A program made the position numbers and the translations under genes. DNA of 64,000 nt from JBDHTS01 sp044221445 (GTDB lineage: Bacteria > Pseudomonadota > Alphaproteobacteria > Micavibrionales > Micavibrionaceae): NCBI GenBank assembly GCA_044221445.1, contig JBGAPF010000008.1, forward strand, positions 1 through 64,000. Direction: 5' to 3'. Positions 15,934 through 24,907 of the stretch are shown here, piece after piece; position 1 is the first letter of the stretch, and each line of letters opens with the position of its first letter. The notes beneath the pieces are model-generated. The model made no database searches, was not told the DNA's origin, and saw nothing but the letters and a program-made list of their open reading frames with translations.

Positions 15934-16535
15934 ATCTCGGCATCCTCATCTCCGGGCGCGGCAGCAACATGCAGGCGCTGATCGAGGCATGCCGGGACGA
16001 GTCGTTTCCGGCGCGGGCGGCCGTCGTGATCGCCAACCGTCCCGATGCCGGCGGCATCGGGAAAGCGGCGGCGGCGGGCATCGCGACGGCGATCGTCGAC
16101 CATAAAAACTTTCCCGACAAGCCGTCGTTCGAACAGGCGCTGGAGGCTGAACTGCAGAGGCATGACACCGAACTGGTCTGCCTCGCAGGGTTCATGCGGA
16201 TCCTGAGCGCGTCCTTCATCCAAAGGCGGGCCGGACGGATCATCAACATCCATCCCTCGCTGCTGCCCGACTACAAGGGGCTGGACACCCATGCGCGGGC
16301 GCTGGCGGACGGGCGGGAGAAAAGCGGGTGCACGGTGCACTACGTCATCCCTGAAATGGACGCCGGGCCTGTCATCCTGCAGAAACAGGTCGCCATCGTG
16401 CCGGGCGACACGGCGGACAGCCTGGCCGCCCGCGTCCTCGCTGAGGAACATAAGGCCTATCCCGAGGCTGTGCGCCTGATAGCCCCGTCGCTTTTACAGT
16501 TGAAAGGCAGGCCCGGAACCGTGTATCAAGGGTAG
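15915..16535 (+). CDS. purN: Phosphoribosylglycinamide formyltransferase
   Basis: This 206-residue folate-dependent GAR transformylase carries out the third step of purine synthesis. The start at 15915 (MAPQRLNLGILISGRGSNMQ) gives the expected N-terminus; the open frame upstream is shadow of purM. Motifs include SGRGSNMQALIEA (phosphate binding), LAGFMRILS, the catalytic-site stretch INIHPSLLPDYKGLDTHARA with the conserved Asn and His, and GCTVHYVIPEMDAGPVILQ with the catalytic Asp. The gene overlaps the end of purM. Confidence 0.96.
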   Translation: MAPQRLNLGILISGRGSNMQALIEACRDESFPARAAVVIANRPDAGGIGKAAAAGIATAIVDHKNFPDKPSFEQALEAELQRHDTELVCLAGFMRILSASFIQRRAGRIINIHPSLLPDYKGLDTHARALADGREKSGCTVHYVIPEMDAGPVILQKQVAIVPGDTADSLAARVLAEEHKAYPEAVRLIAPSLLQLKGRPGTVYQG

Positions 16536-16557
16536 TCTTTTTCAGCCGGAGCCTTCG

Positions 16558-16701
16558 ATGGAACACCCTGCCTCAACCGACGTCGACCCCGCCCAACTGG
16601 CCCGCAGCGAGGCCTTCTGGCATACCTTCATCCAGCTGTCGAAATACGCCGTGATCGCGATTGTGGTGTTTATGATCGGCCTGGCCGTTTTCTTTACCTG
16701 A
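16558..16701 (+). CDS. aa3-type cytochrome c oxidase subunit IV
   Basis: This short gene encodes 47 residues: a polar N-terminus ending in SEAFWHTFIQLSKY, then a single transmembrane helix (about residues 29-46, AVIAIVVFMIGLAVFF). The W-x2-F-x2-LSK pattern before one helix matches the small subunit IV of bacterial aa3 oxidases (COX4_pro_2 family), which packs against the core subunits without a catalytic role. A GGAG lies six bases before the ATG. It follows purN by 22 bases; the core oxidase genes are not in the window, and an unlinked location is usual for this subunit. Confidence 0.75.
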   Translation: MEHPASTDVDPAQLARSEAFWHTFIQLSKYAVIAIVVFMIGLAVFFT

Positions 16702-16816
16702 AACAGGCGGCATATTTTCCCTAAAGTCCCGGATTCCTTTAGGATTCCGTAACCTTTTCCCGGCATGATGGGCCCTGGTACAACAGGTTCAACCCGGTTT
16801 TGCGCCGCGGGACGAC

Positions 16817-19800
16817 ATGCAGGCTTTCAACAAGGCAAAACAGGCTTTCCAAGGCCTGGCCCTCCTCCATTGGGGCCGGATAGGCTTTGCTGCGGCCTGT
16901 CTCGCGCTGGCGGTTCCTGCCATCGCCGAAGCCCAGTCGCAGACCAACGGGATCACCGTCCAGGACGGCGGAGGCTCGTTCAACGCCGCAGCCTCGGCCT
17001 ATATCACCCCCGATCCGGGCGGAACGATATCCTATAAAAACATGATCGACCGTTTCAACGCCGGAAAGCGCGGCATACCGGTCAACACCGATATCATCGA
17101 CCTGGGCGCGTCGGGCGTGCCGCACTGGATCGTCCTGATCGTCAACAACCAGAGCTGGACCGACGACTGGATCCTCACCTTCGGCCAGCACCTGAACGGG
17201 CGGATGGGCGCGCTGAAAGACGTATCGGTCTATGAAAGCGTCAGCCGCACGCGGTACGCCGATACCATCACGCCGGTGGAAAACCCCTATATAGGCCGCG
17301 AGACGATCAGCGGCAGCGCCCTGAAAATAAACCTGCCGCGCGGGCAGCGTTCGGTGTTCGTGGTCTATGCCGTCCCGCGCGCCGGACATATCGCCACGCT
17401 CGTCCCGCATTTCGTCAGCGAGAAGACGTTTCTGGAGAATGCCGAAAGTCCCTACAGGCCCGATAAATTCATCTACCGCTTTTTCATGATCCTTATCGGG
17501 TTTTTCAGCGCAGCCTCCCTGTTCGGGCGGGTGAAGGGCGGCTGGATGTTCGCCGTTTACTATATCTTCCAGTATTTCCTGTTTCAGTACGGTAACCAGC
17601 TTCTGCCTGAAAACTATTCGTTCACCGACGCCATGCCGGAGCTTTTGTTCAGCGGCGCGATCCTGGCCGCGCTGATCGGCGGCAAGGGGTTCCTGAAAGT
17701 CGAATCCGGCAACCGTATCCAGGACAATATGCTGTGGGCCCTGATCGCGGCGATATTGTTCGCGGCCATGGGGACGATCTTCATCCTGCCGGAAGGGTCG
17801 CAGATGCGGCTTCTGGGCCTTCTGCTGACCAGCACGCTCAGCGTCGCCTTCCTGATGATGCTGAGTTTTGCGCAATCCTACAGCGGACGATACGGGGCGT
17901 TGCCGCTGGCGCTGGGATGGATGTTCCTGCTGGCCGGGCTGGCCTGCAGCACGCTGACGATGTCGGGACTGCTGCGCCCCAACGCGCTGATGACCGCCGC
18001 CTACTGGTATACGCTGGTGCCCCAGGGGGTTATGTTCACCGCCGCCGCCGTCATGCAGTATCTCCGCATCCGCCGCGACCAGATCAATGCGCAGGCCGAG
18101 GAAACGGAGGACGCGCGGAACATCGCGCTGTTGCGCCAGTCCAAGGAATCGGGTGAGAACACGCGGCTGAAACGGCTGATCGAGCACGAGCGCGAGGTGA
18201 TGAACAAATTCCGCGAGCGCGAGGTGCAGCAGAACGACGAGATGCGCAAGGCAAAGGACATGGCCGACGAAGCCAACCGCGCCAAGTCCGCCTTCCTGGC
18301 CGTCATCAGCCACGAGATCCGCACGCCGATGAGCGGGATCATGGGCATGGTGCGCCTGTTGCTCGATTCCCAGCTGAACCGCGAGCAGCTGGATTACGCG
18401 CAGACCATCCAGGATTCAGGCGACGCCATGCTGTCGCTTCTGAACGATATTCTCGATTTCGAAAAGATCGAAAGCGGCAAGATGAGCCTGGAGCATATCG
18501 ATTTCGACCTGCACAGGATCGTCAACGGCGTGGTGACGCTGATGTCGGGCCACGCGGCGTCGAAAGGCATCTATCTGAAAGCCAGCATGGACCCCAACCT
18601 GCCGCGCTATATCGTCGGCGACCCGGTGCGGCTGCGCCAGGTTCTGCTGAACCTCGCGGGCAACTCGATCAAGTTCACGAAACAGGGCGGCGTGACGCTG
18701 CACGTGAAAATGGACCCGACGGCGGATACGCGGTCCGGAACCGTGCACCGCATCCGTTTCGCGATCGAGGACACGGGCATCGGCATCTCGAAAGAGGCGC
18801 AGAAAAACCTGTTCAATCCGTTCTCCCAGGTCGACGCCAGCATCAGCCGCAAATTCGGCGGGACCGGCCTCGGTCTCGCCATTTCCCAGCGGCTGATCGA
18901 GGCGATGGGCGGGCATATCCACATCGATTCGACGGAAGGGCACGGCAGCACGTTCTTCTTTACCCTGATCGTCGAGAACGGCAGCGCCGACGCGGCGGAA
19001 GGCAAAGCCAATTCCAGCCTGTCCTCAGGCAAGCCCGCGCAGGTGATGCGCATCCTCGTGGTCGAGGATAACGAGATCAACCAGAAGCTGCTGCGTGAAT
19101 TCATCAGCCGCATGGGGCACGAGGTCAAACTGTGCGGATCGGGCGAGGACGCCCTGCAGATCCTCGAAACCGAAAGTTTCGACATCATCCTGATGGATAT
19201 CGAACTGCCCGGCATGACGGGCATGGGGACCACCAAGGCGATCCGCACGCTGCGCGACCGGGAAAAGGCGGCGATCCCGGTGATCGCCCTGACCGGGCGG
19301 ACGCGCGACGAGGACATCGGCATGTGCTATGCCGCCAACATGAACGGGCACATGGCCAAGCCGGTCGATCCCAAGCGGCTGAAAGGGATGATCGAAAAGG
19401 TCATGACCGGCAAGCTGGACAATCCGGTCGAACTGCAGGAGCCGGCGATGGTCCAGCGTCCGGCGCCGCCGTCACAGCCTGCGCCCAAGGCGCCCGAAGA
19501 GCCGAAACCGGCGCCCGCGCCGGAACTCAGGCCGGCCGCGCCCGTCCTGCCGGCCTTGAAGCCCGCCCCCCTGACGCTGATCCTGGAAGGGGAGGAGGAC
19601 GACACGCCCGCGTTCAACCCGGACATGCTGAGCGATTTGAAGGAAGCGATGGGACGCGAGGAATTAAAGACACTCGCCAACGGCCTGTTTTCCAAGGTCG
19701 ACGAGATCGTCGTCGCGCTCAAGGCGCAAAAGCTGCCCCAGGGCATGAACGAGATCATCTCGCTGGCCCACGACCTGAAAGGCATGTCGGGGAATTACGG

Positions 19801-19945
19801 GCTGGTGGAGATGTCGGTGCTGGCCAGCGACATGGAAGCCAAGGCGCGCCTGCAGAGCGTGGCGGGCGTGCAGGCGTTGCTCGCGACCCTGTCCGCCGTC
19901 GACGGACGGGCGCGCTCGGCCGTCAAATCCTGGCTTGAAAGCTGA
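16817..19945 (+). CDS. Hybrid sensor histidine kinase with REC and Hpt domains
   Basis: This encodes 1042 residues. It has a signal sequence (residues about 22-40), a periplasmic region to about residue 215 resembling 7TMR-DISM extracellular domains, then about seven transmembrane helices to about residue 415. A coiled coil (about 425-485) precedes HisKA with the phospho-acceptor His499 in AVISHEIRTPMSG. The HATPase follows, with an N-box (LNLAGNSIKFT), DTGIGIS and FGGTGLGLAIS. A receiver domain has Asp794 in LMDIELPG and Lys in HMAKPVD. A Pro/Ala-rich linker leads to an Hpt domain with His985 in LAHDLKGMSGNYG. All residues for a His-Asp-His relay are present, so it needs an external response regulator; none is adjacent. 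This architecture resembles BarA/ArcB-type kinases. The signal sensed is unknown. Confidence 0.92.
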   Translation: MQAFNKAKQAFQGLALLHWGRIGFAAACLALAVPAIAEAQSQTNGITVQDGGGSFNAAASAYITPDPGGTISYKNMIDRFNAGKRGIPVNTDIIDLGASGVPHWIVLIVNNQSWTDDWILTFGQHLNGRMGALKDVSVYESVSRTRYADTITPVENPYIGRETISGSALKINLPRGQRSVFVVYAVPRAGHIATLVPHFVSEKTFLENAESPYRPDKFIYRFFMILIGFFSAASLFGRVKGGWMFAVYYIFQYFLFQYGNQLLPENYSFTDAMPELLFSGAILAALIGGKGFLKVESGNRIQDNMLWALIAAILFAAMGTIFILPEGSQMRLLGLLLTSTLSVAFLMMLSFAQSYSGRYGALPLALGWMFLLAGLACSTLTMSGLLRPNALMTAAYWYTLVPQGVMFTAAAVMQYLRIRRDQINAQAEETEDARNIALLRQSKESGENTRLKRLIEHEREVMNKFREREVQQNDEMRKAKDMADEANRAKSAFLAVISHEIRTPMSGIMGMVRLLLDSQLNREQLDYAQTIQDSGDAMLSLLNDILDFEKIESGKMSLEHIDFDLHRIVNGVVTLMSGHAASKGIYLKASMDPNLPRYIVGDPVRLRQVLLNLAGNSIKFTKQGGVTLHVKMDPTADTRSGTVHRIRFAIEDTGIGISKEAQKNLFNPFSQVDASISRKFGGTGLGLAISQRLIEAMGGHIHIDSTEGHGSTFFFTLIVENGSADAAEGKANSSLSSGKPAQVMRILVVEDNEINQKLLREFISRMGHEVKLCGSGEDALQILETESFDIILMDIELPGMTGMGTTKAIRTLRDREKAAIPVIALTGRTRDEDIGMCYAANMNGHMAKPVDPKRLKGMIEKVMTGKLDNPVELQEPAMVQRPAPPSQPAPKAPEEPKPAPAPELRPAAPVLPALKPAPLTLILEGEEDDTPAFNPDMLSDLKEAMGREELKTLANGLFSKVDEIVVALKAQKLPQGMNEIISLAHDLKGMSGNYGLVEMSVLASDMEAKARLQSVAGVQALLATLSAVDGRARSAVKSWLES

Positions 19946-19952
19946 CCGTTCG

Positions 19953-20375
19953 TTAAGCGGTGATTTCCATGCCGCTGAAGAAATACGCGATCTCGATGGC
20001 GGCGTTGTCCGCGCTGTCCGACCCATGCACCGAATTGGCCTCGATGCTTTCGGCGAAATCCTTACGGATCGTGCCCGGCGCGGCGTTGGCCGGGTTGGTC
20101 GCGCCCATGACATCGCGGTATTTCAACACGGCGTTGTCGCCTTCCAGGACCTGGACCACGACGGGGCCGGAGGTCATGAACGTCACCAGGTCGCCGTAGA
20201 ACGGGCGCGCCGCATGGACTTCATAGAATTTCTCGGCCTGGGCCTTCGTCAGCTGCAGGCGCTTCTGCGCCACGATGCGCAGGCCGCTTTTCTCGATATG
20301 AGCGTTGATCGCTCCGGTCAGGTTGCGCCTGGTGGCGTCCGGCTTGATAATGGAGAAGGTGCGTTCCGTGGCCAT
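19953..20375 (-). CDS. ndk: Nucleoside diphosphate kinase
   Basis: This 140-residue enzyme transfers the gamma phosphate from ATP to other NDPs through a phosphohistidine. It starts MATERTFSIIKPDATRRNL with the conserved Lys, has the RPFYGDLVTFMTSGPVV segment, NPANAAPGTIRKDFAESI, and the active-site His in ANSVHGSDS. The length is standard. It is convergent with the histidine kinase gene, with only 7 bases between the stops. Confidence 0.97.
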   Translation of the reverse strand: MATERTFSIIKPDATRRNLTGAINAHIEKSGLRIVAQKRLQLTKAQAEKFYEVHAARPFYGDLVTFMTSGPVVVQVLEGDNAVLKYRDVMGATNPANAAPGTIRKDFAESIEANSVHGSDSADNAAIEIAYFFSGMEITA

Positions 20376-20621
20376 GTCTCTTATTCCCTCAGGGTTTCTT
20401 CAAGTGCGGCGGTTATAAGGGGAAAGCCCGGTTTTTGCAAGCAGGATGATTTTCGATATTTTTTCAAGCCGATCAGGGGGATAAATCGAAAATTTTTTAT
20501 AGACTCAGACAAGGCGGTTATATTAGACTTTTCTTTGTAGGGAAGAACTCCCGTCAAGCATAATGACGCTTCAAGCCATGCAATAAATGGCGGGCAGTCA
20601 TCGACAAACAGGTGTGAGCGA

Positions 20622-21494
20622 ATGAGCCGACCAAGGTCTTTATTGCAACGTGTGGACGATCTGCCTTTAAGGGGGCTATGCAAGCCGTTCAGGCAGGATA
20701 TCGCAGGCTTTTCGCGGGAAGATCTGAAAACGAGAGACTATTTAAGACGCGTCAAAAGCGACAGTATTTTAGCAGGGCAAAAGCTTGATGTCATCGGCCA
20801 GTTCCTGTCGGCCGTTCTTACGGGTACGCCTTCCAATCATTCGCGGCGCGATGAAAAAAGCAACAGCCGCTCGATTGAAAAGGCAGGAACGAAATACGGT
20901 TGTGATCTGAGCCGCAACCTCGATTATGCCGCGTCCTGGGTGCTGGTTAAAACTGCGGCCCAGGCGTGCAGGGCGATGGATACTTTGTGCCTGCCGGGCA
21001 CTTATGTTCTGCCGAACGGCGAGTCATTCATTCTTCTTGAAGCTGAAAACAATTTCAGTTCTCCCGATCCGGAAAAGCCGGGCCTTAGAAATATGAATGT
21101 TAAGATGCTGGTCGATATTGTCCGCCCCGACGGTACGAACGGGCATCATATTTGTGAGACACAGATCAGGCCCGCGCAGGCTTTTGAATGGCACGCCAGA
21201 TCGGAATCTGCCTATCAGGAGCAGCGTAAATGGCTGAGATCCATGCAAATTCTGGATGCAAACGTGGATCGCTTCGATCCGATGACGTATGCGCACTTGC
21301 GGTTAAAATATGACCGGCGGGCCAAAGCAGCAGGAGAGTTTCGAATTACCGCCAACGCCAAGGCGGAGGCCTCTGTGCCCTGGATCCAGGAAGTGGATGG
21401 TTATGTCCCTCAACCGGAAAAAGGATATGTGCAATTGGACAAAGGCATGTCTCATCCCATATCATTGCCCGGTAATGTGCCATTAGTGGCATAA
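20622..21494 (+). CDS. RelA/SpoT-like nucleotidyltransferase-fold protein (divergent)
   Basis: This encodes 290 residues. The central part follows the layout of RelA/SpoT-type synthetase domains: KYGCDLSRNLDYAASWVLVK (residues 91-110) where the family has G/D-x-x-R and a strand, then AENNFSSP (141-148) in place of the usual xxNRF, GLRNMNVKM (154-162) in place of GYRDVxLxV, and HICETQI (176-182) in place of HxxEIQx, with E179 as the candidate catalytic Glu. H191 and Y198 follow as in GHxLYE. The Arg after DL and the Tyr of GYR are altered or shifted, so synthesis of (p)ppGpp is uncertain. The N-terminal 85 residues are Arg-rich and unassigned. The base composition is more AT-rich than in the flanks. 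No antitoxin is recognisable, though the 125-residue gene directly after it is a candidate partner. Confidence 0.5.
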   Translation: MSRPRSLLQRVDDLPLRGLCKPFRQDIAGFSREDLKTRDYLRRVKSDSILAGQKLDVIGQFLSAVLTGTPSNHSRRDEKSNSRSIEKAGTKYGCDLSRNLDYAASWVLVKTAAQACRAMDTLCLPGTYVLPNGESFILLEAENNFSSPDPEKPGLRNMNVKMLVDIVRPDGTNGHHICETQIRPAQAFEWHARSESAYQEQRKWLRSMQILDANVDRFDPMTYAHLRLKYDRRAKAAGEFRITANAKAEASVPWIQEVDGYVPQPEKGYVQLDKGMSHPISLPGNVPLVA

Positions 21495-21508
21495 CCGGAT
21501 GAGGATAT

Positions 21509-21886
21509 ATGCACGAACCGCAATGGCAGTTTTTCAAGACGGGCGACACTCCTTTTATCGTTCTTGCGGATGAAAAAGGATATCTCGGGGCGTGGCTTCC
21601 CGATATCCAGCGAGGCCGCATCCGGCCCCAATACCCGCTGATAGCGGAAATCGGCCAGGGCGCGAAATCAATAACCCCGAAGGAATTTTACGATTTCTGC
21701 GACGGCCAGAATATTTCGACCACGCTTTCTCTCCGCGAATTCGCGCGTGTCGCCGGGCGGTCGGTTTACAAACTGGATACGGTCGCATCAGTGTTTGTGG
21801 ATTGCGCACGGCAAAGGATTGGCGAGATTCTGCCCTTCATGCGCCCCGCCCAGCGCGGGTTATGTCTTTCCATCACTGGGGCCTAG
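21509..21886 (+). CDS. Hypothetical protein next to the RelA/SpoT-like gene
   Basis: This encodes 125 residues, starting MHEPQWQFFKTGDTPFIVLA, with GAGG just before the ATG. It starts 14 bases after the previous stop, so it is very likely cotranscribed with the RelA/SpoT-like gene. The first half looks beta-rich (FIVLADEKGYLGAWLPDIQ) and the second half helical (KEFYDFCDGQNISTTLSLRE). No domain is recognised. Its last codon abuts the convergent glpK stop directly (21886/21887). If the neighbour is a nucleotide-based toxin this could be its partner, but nothing in the sequence proves it. Confidence 0.55.
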   Translation: MHEPQWQFFKTGDTPFIVLADEKGYLGAWLPDIQRGRIRPQYPLIAEIGQGAKSITPKEFYDFCDGQNISTTLSLREFARVAGRSVYKLDTVASVFVDCARQRIGEILPFMRPAQRGLCLSITGA

Positions 21887-23362
21887 TCATAGCGACCGCA
21901 GGACGCCGTTTATGGCTTTTGTCCAGCCCTCATAGGCATTTTTGCGGTCGTCCTGACGGATGGAAGGCTTATATCGCCTGTCCTGTTTCCAGACCGATTC
22001 AATATCTTTGAGCTCTGAAAAAACACCCAGCCGTAGCCCCGCCAAACACGCGGCGCCCCAGGCCGTGGTTTCCGTCACGTCCGGCACGTCGACCGGTTTG
22101 CCCAGCATGTCGGCGAGGAACTGGCAGAAGAAGGCGTTGCCGGCGAGGCCGCCATCGGCGCGGACAATGGCGGGATCGTGGCCGGTATCGGCTTTCATGG
22201 CGTCCATCAGGTCGAGGGTCTGGTAGGCCTGGGCCTCCAGTGCGGCGCGGACGATATGCGCCGCCGTCGAATCGCGGGTCAGGCCGGTGATCGCGCCGCG
22301 CGCCGCCGGGTTCCAGTAGGGCGCGCCCAGGCCAGTGAAAGCGGGCACGAAATAGACGCCGCCATTGTCCGGCACCGACGTCGCCATCGCCTCGCTGTCC
22401 GACGCTTTCGGGAACAGTTTCAAGCCATCACGCAGCCACTGGATCGCGGCGCCGGCGATGAAGATAGACCCCTCGATGGCGTAAGTGGTTTTTCCATTTA
22501 GGCGATAGGCGGGCGTGGTGAGGAGGCGGTTTTTCGACTCTTTAAACTCCGTGCCGATATTCATCAGCGCGAAACAGCCCGTGCCGTAAGTCGATTTAAC
22601 CATGCCTTCGCTGAAACATGCCTGGCCGATCATGGCGGCGTGCTGGTCGCCCGCCATCCCGCCGATCGGAAGCGGCGGCCCGAACAGAGCCGTCGCGCCG
22701 AAATCCGCCGCGTTGTCCTTGACGTCCGGCAGCAGGGTTTTCGGAATGTTGAGGATTTTCAGCAGGGCATCGTCCCAGGCTTGCGTGACTATGTTGAACA
22801 GCATGGTGCGGGCGGCGTTGGTGGCGTCGGTCGCGTGGATTTTGCCGCCCGTCAGGTTCCAGAGCAGCCAGGAATCGATCGTGCCGAAGGCGAGGTCGCC
22901 GTTCTCCGCCTTCTTGCGCGCGCCTTTGACGTTGTCGAGGATCCAGGCGATTTTCGTGCCGGAGAAATAGGGATCGAGCAGCAGGCCTGTCTTTGCGCGA
23001 ACGGTGTTTTCATGGCCCGCTTTTTTCAGCGTGTCGCACAACGCGGCGGTGCGCCTGTCCTGCCAGACGATGGCGTTATGGATGGGCTTCCCGGTGACGC
23101 GGTCCCAGACCACTGTCGTCTCGCGCTGGTTGGTGATGCCGATCCCGGCGACGGGGCCGGCTTTTTTAAGGACCTCGCGGCAGCAGGCGAGCGTGTCGTT
23201 CCAGATGTCCATTGCATCATGCTCGACCCAGCCGTTTTGCGGATAATGCTGCGTCAGTTCCTTCTGGCTGACGGCGAGGATTCTGCCATCCTTCGAAAAG
23301 ACGATGGCGCGGGAACTGGTGGTGCCCTGGTCGATGGCGAGGAGGCTGGTCGTCCGCGGCAT
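21887..23362 (-). CDS. glpK: Glycerol kinase
   Basis: This 491-residue FGGY-family kinase phosphorylates glycerol to sn-glycerol-3-phosphate using ATP. I chose the ATG at 23362 (MPRTTSLLAIDQGTTSSRAI) with GAGG about 12 bases upstream; a GTG at 23374 would add four residues. Visible are the phosphate loop DQGTTSSRA, the PQNGWVEHD substrate segment, GITNQRETTVVWDR, the IVWQDRRT motif and the C-terminal ADGGLAGNAFFCQFLADMLG. Together with glpD immediately upstream it forms the glycerol-use operon; no glpF or glpR is present in the window. Confidence 0.97.
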   Translation of the reverse strand: MPRTTSLLAIDQGTTSSRAIVFSKDGRILAVSQKELTQHYPQNGWVEHDAMDIWNDTLACCREVLKKAGPVAGIGITNQRETTVVWDRVTGKPIHNAIVWQDRRTAALCDTLKKAGHENTVRAKTGLLLDPYFSGTKIAWILDNVKGARKKAENGDLAFGTIDSWLLWNLTGGKIHATDATNAARTMLFNIVTQAWDDALLKILNIPKTLLPDVKDNAADFGATALFGPPLPIGGMAGDQHAAMIGQACFSEGMVKSTYGTGCFALMNIGTEFKESKNRLLTTPAYRLNGKTTYAIEGSIFIAGAAIQWLRDGLKLFPKASDSEAMATSVPDNGGVYFVPAFTGLGAPYWNPAARGAITGLTRDSTAAHIVRAALEAQAYQTLDLMDAMKADTGHDPAIVRADGGLAGNAFFCQFLADMLGKPVDVPDVTETTAWGAACLAGLRLGVFSELKDIESVWKQDRRYKPSIRQDDRKNAYEGWTKAINGVLRSL

Positions 23363-23378
23363 GGCTTGTTTCACCTCA

Positions 23379-24860
23379 TCAGACTAAATCGGGCATGGCT
23401 TTTTCGAGCGCCATGACGGCTTCGGGGTTCAGGTGCAGCCCGAGCTTCGAGCGGCGCCAGAGGATGTCCTTGGCGGTGCGGGCGAATTCGTTGCGGATCA
23501 GGTAATTCACTTCGGCCTCGTACAGGCAGCCGCCGTAATGCTTTCCCAGTTCGCCGATATGCGTGCGGCGGCGGATGATGCGGTCCATGCGGGTGCCGTA
23601 GGCACGGGCGTAGCGGTACACAAGGTGGCCGGGCAGCCATGGATAACGGCGGGTCTGGCTGGTGACGAACTTGCCGAAGTCGCCGTCCGGGATATCGCCG
23701 CCGGGCAGGGGGATCGTGGACGTCCAGCCGCCGCCGGGATGCAGGCGGTTGACGGCGTCCTCCGCCAGATGGCGATAGGTGGTGATCTTGCCGCCGAATA
23801 CGGAGAGCAGCGGCAGGCCGCCGATATGGTCCAGCACCAGCCTGTAATCGCGCGTGACGGCGGACGCGCTGCCTTCGCCGTCGTCGAGCAGGGGGCGCAC
23901 GCCGCTATAGCTCCAGACCACATCGGCGGGGCGGATGCGGGCCCTGAACGACCGGTTGACCGCGTCGCACAGGTAATTCGTTTCTTCCGGCGAGATCGAC
24001 GCCTGGCGCGGGTCGCCCGTATACTCTTCATCGGTCGTGCCGACCAGGGTGAAATTCTTCTCATAGGGGATGGCGAACACGATCCGTCTGTCGGGCTGCT
24101 GCAGGATATAGGCCTGATCGCCCTCGAACAGTTTCATGACGACGATATGGCTGCCCTTGACCAGGCGGACTTGGGGCGTTCCGGGCTGCGCCAGGCCGCA
24201 TTTGTCGAGGATCTGGCGGACCCATGGCCCGGCGGCGTTGACCAGCATGCGGGCTGTGACGGTCGACGCGCCGCCATGCTTCTGCTGCAGCCCGATTGTC
24301 CAGCGGTCGGCATCGGCGCGAAGGGACTGGCAGGCGGTCCTGGTCATGACATGCGCGCCGCGCTCCTTGGCGTCGACCGCGTTCAGGGCCACAAGCCGCG
24401 CATCGTCGACCCAGCAGTCGGCGTAGGAAAATCCCTTCGTCAAGGAGTCGTTGAAGGGTGCACCATAGGGACTTGCGCGCAGGTCGACGCCGCGCGAGCC
24501 GGGCAGGCCGTTATGGCCGGCCAGATGGTCGTACAGAAACAGGCCCAGCCGGATCATCCAGGCCGGGCGCAGATGCGGTTCGTGCGGCAGGACGAAATTC
24601 AGCGGCCAGATAATGTGCGGCGCGAGGCCAAGCAGGGTGGAACGTTCTTTCAGCGCCTCATGCACCAGCTTGAACTCGTAATATTCCAGATAGCGCAGCC
24701 CGCCGTGAATCAGCTTTGTCGACGCCGAGGAGGTGGCGCCCGCGAGGTCCTCCGCCTCCACCAGCAGGGTTTTAAGGCCGCGGCCTGCCGCGTCGCGCGC
24801 GATGCCCGCCCCGTTGATGCCGCCGCCGATGACACAGAGATCGTAGTGGGAAGACTCCAT
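23379..24860 (-). CDS. glpD: Aerobic glycerol-3-phosphate dehydrogenase
   Basis: This 493-residue FAD enzyme of the inner membrane oxidises glycerol-3-phosphate to dihydroxyacetone phosphate and feeds electrons to quinone. The start at 24860 (MESSHYDLCVIGGGINGAGI) carries the dinucleotide-binding GxGxxG motif; the longer frame upstream is only shadow of murA. Further landmarks are STKLIHGGLRYLEYYEFKLV, ARMLVNAAGPWV, the FGGKITTYRHLAEDAV motif and the C-terminal DILWRRSKLGLHL. It sits between murA and glpK, 47 bases from murA and 16 bases from glpK, all on the same strand. Confidence 0.96.
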   Translation of the reverse strand: MESSHYDLCVIGGGINGAGIARDAAGRGLKTLLVEAEDLAGATSSASTKLIHGGLRYLEYYEFKLVHEALKERSTLLGLAPHIIWPLNFVLPHEPHLRPAWMIRLGLFLYDHLAGHNGLPGSRGVDLRASPYGAPFNDSLTKGFSYADCWVDDARLVALNAVDAKERGAHVMTRTACQSLRADADRWTIGLQQKHGGASTVTARMLVNAAGPWVRQILDKCGLAQPGTPQVRLVKGSHIVVMKLFEGDQAYILQQPDRRIVFAIPYEKNFTLVGTTDEEYTGDPRQASISPEETNYLCDAVNRSFRARIRPADVVWSYSGVRPLLDDGEGSASAVTRDYRLVLDHIGGLPLLSVFGGKITTYRHLAEDAVNRLHPGGGWTSTIPLPGGDIPDGDFGKFVTSQTRRYPWLPGHLVYRYARAYGTRMDRIIRRRTHIGELGKHYGGCLYEAEVNYLIRNEFARTAKDILWRRSKLGLHLNPEAVMALEKAMPDLV

Positions 24861-24907
24861 GCGTCTTAATGTAGAGCATGTTCGAGACAGGTAAAAGTGG
24901 TTACGCG

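Noticed and set aside
16739..18313. 524-residue minus-strand frame opposite the histidine kinase
   Set aside because: Shadow of the kinase coding strand; no ribosome site or family features.
20381..20683. 100-residue minus-strand frame between ndk and the RelA/SpoT-like gene
   Set aside because: Overlaps the start of the plus-strand gene, has no ribosome site or recognisable feature; most likely chance.
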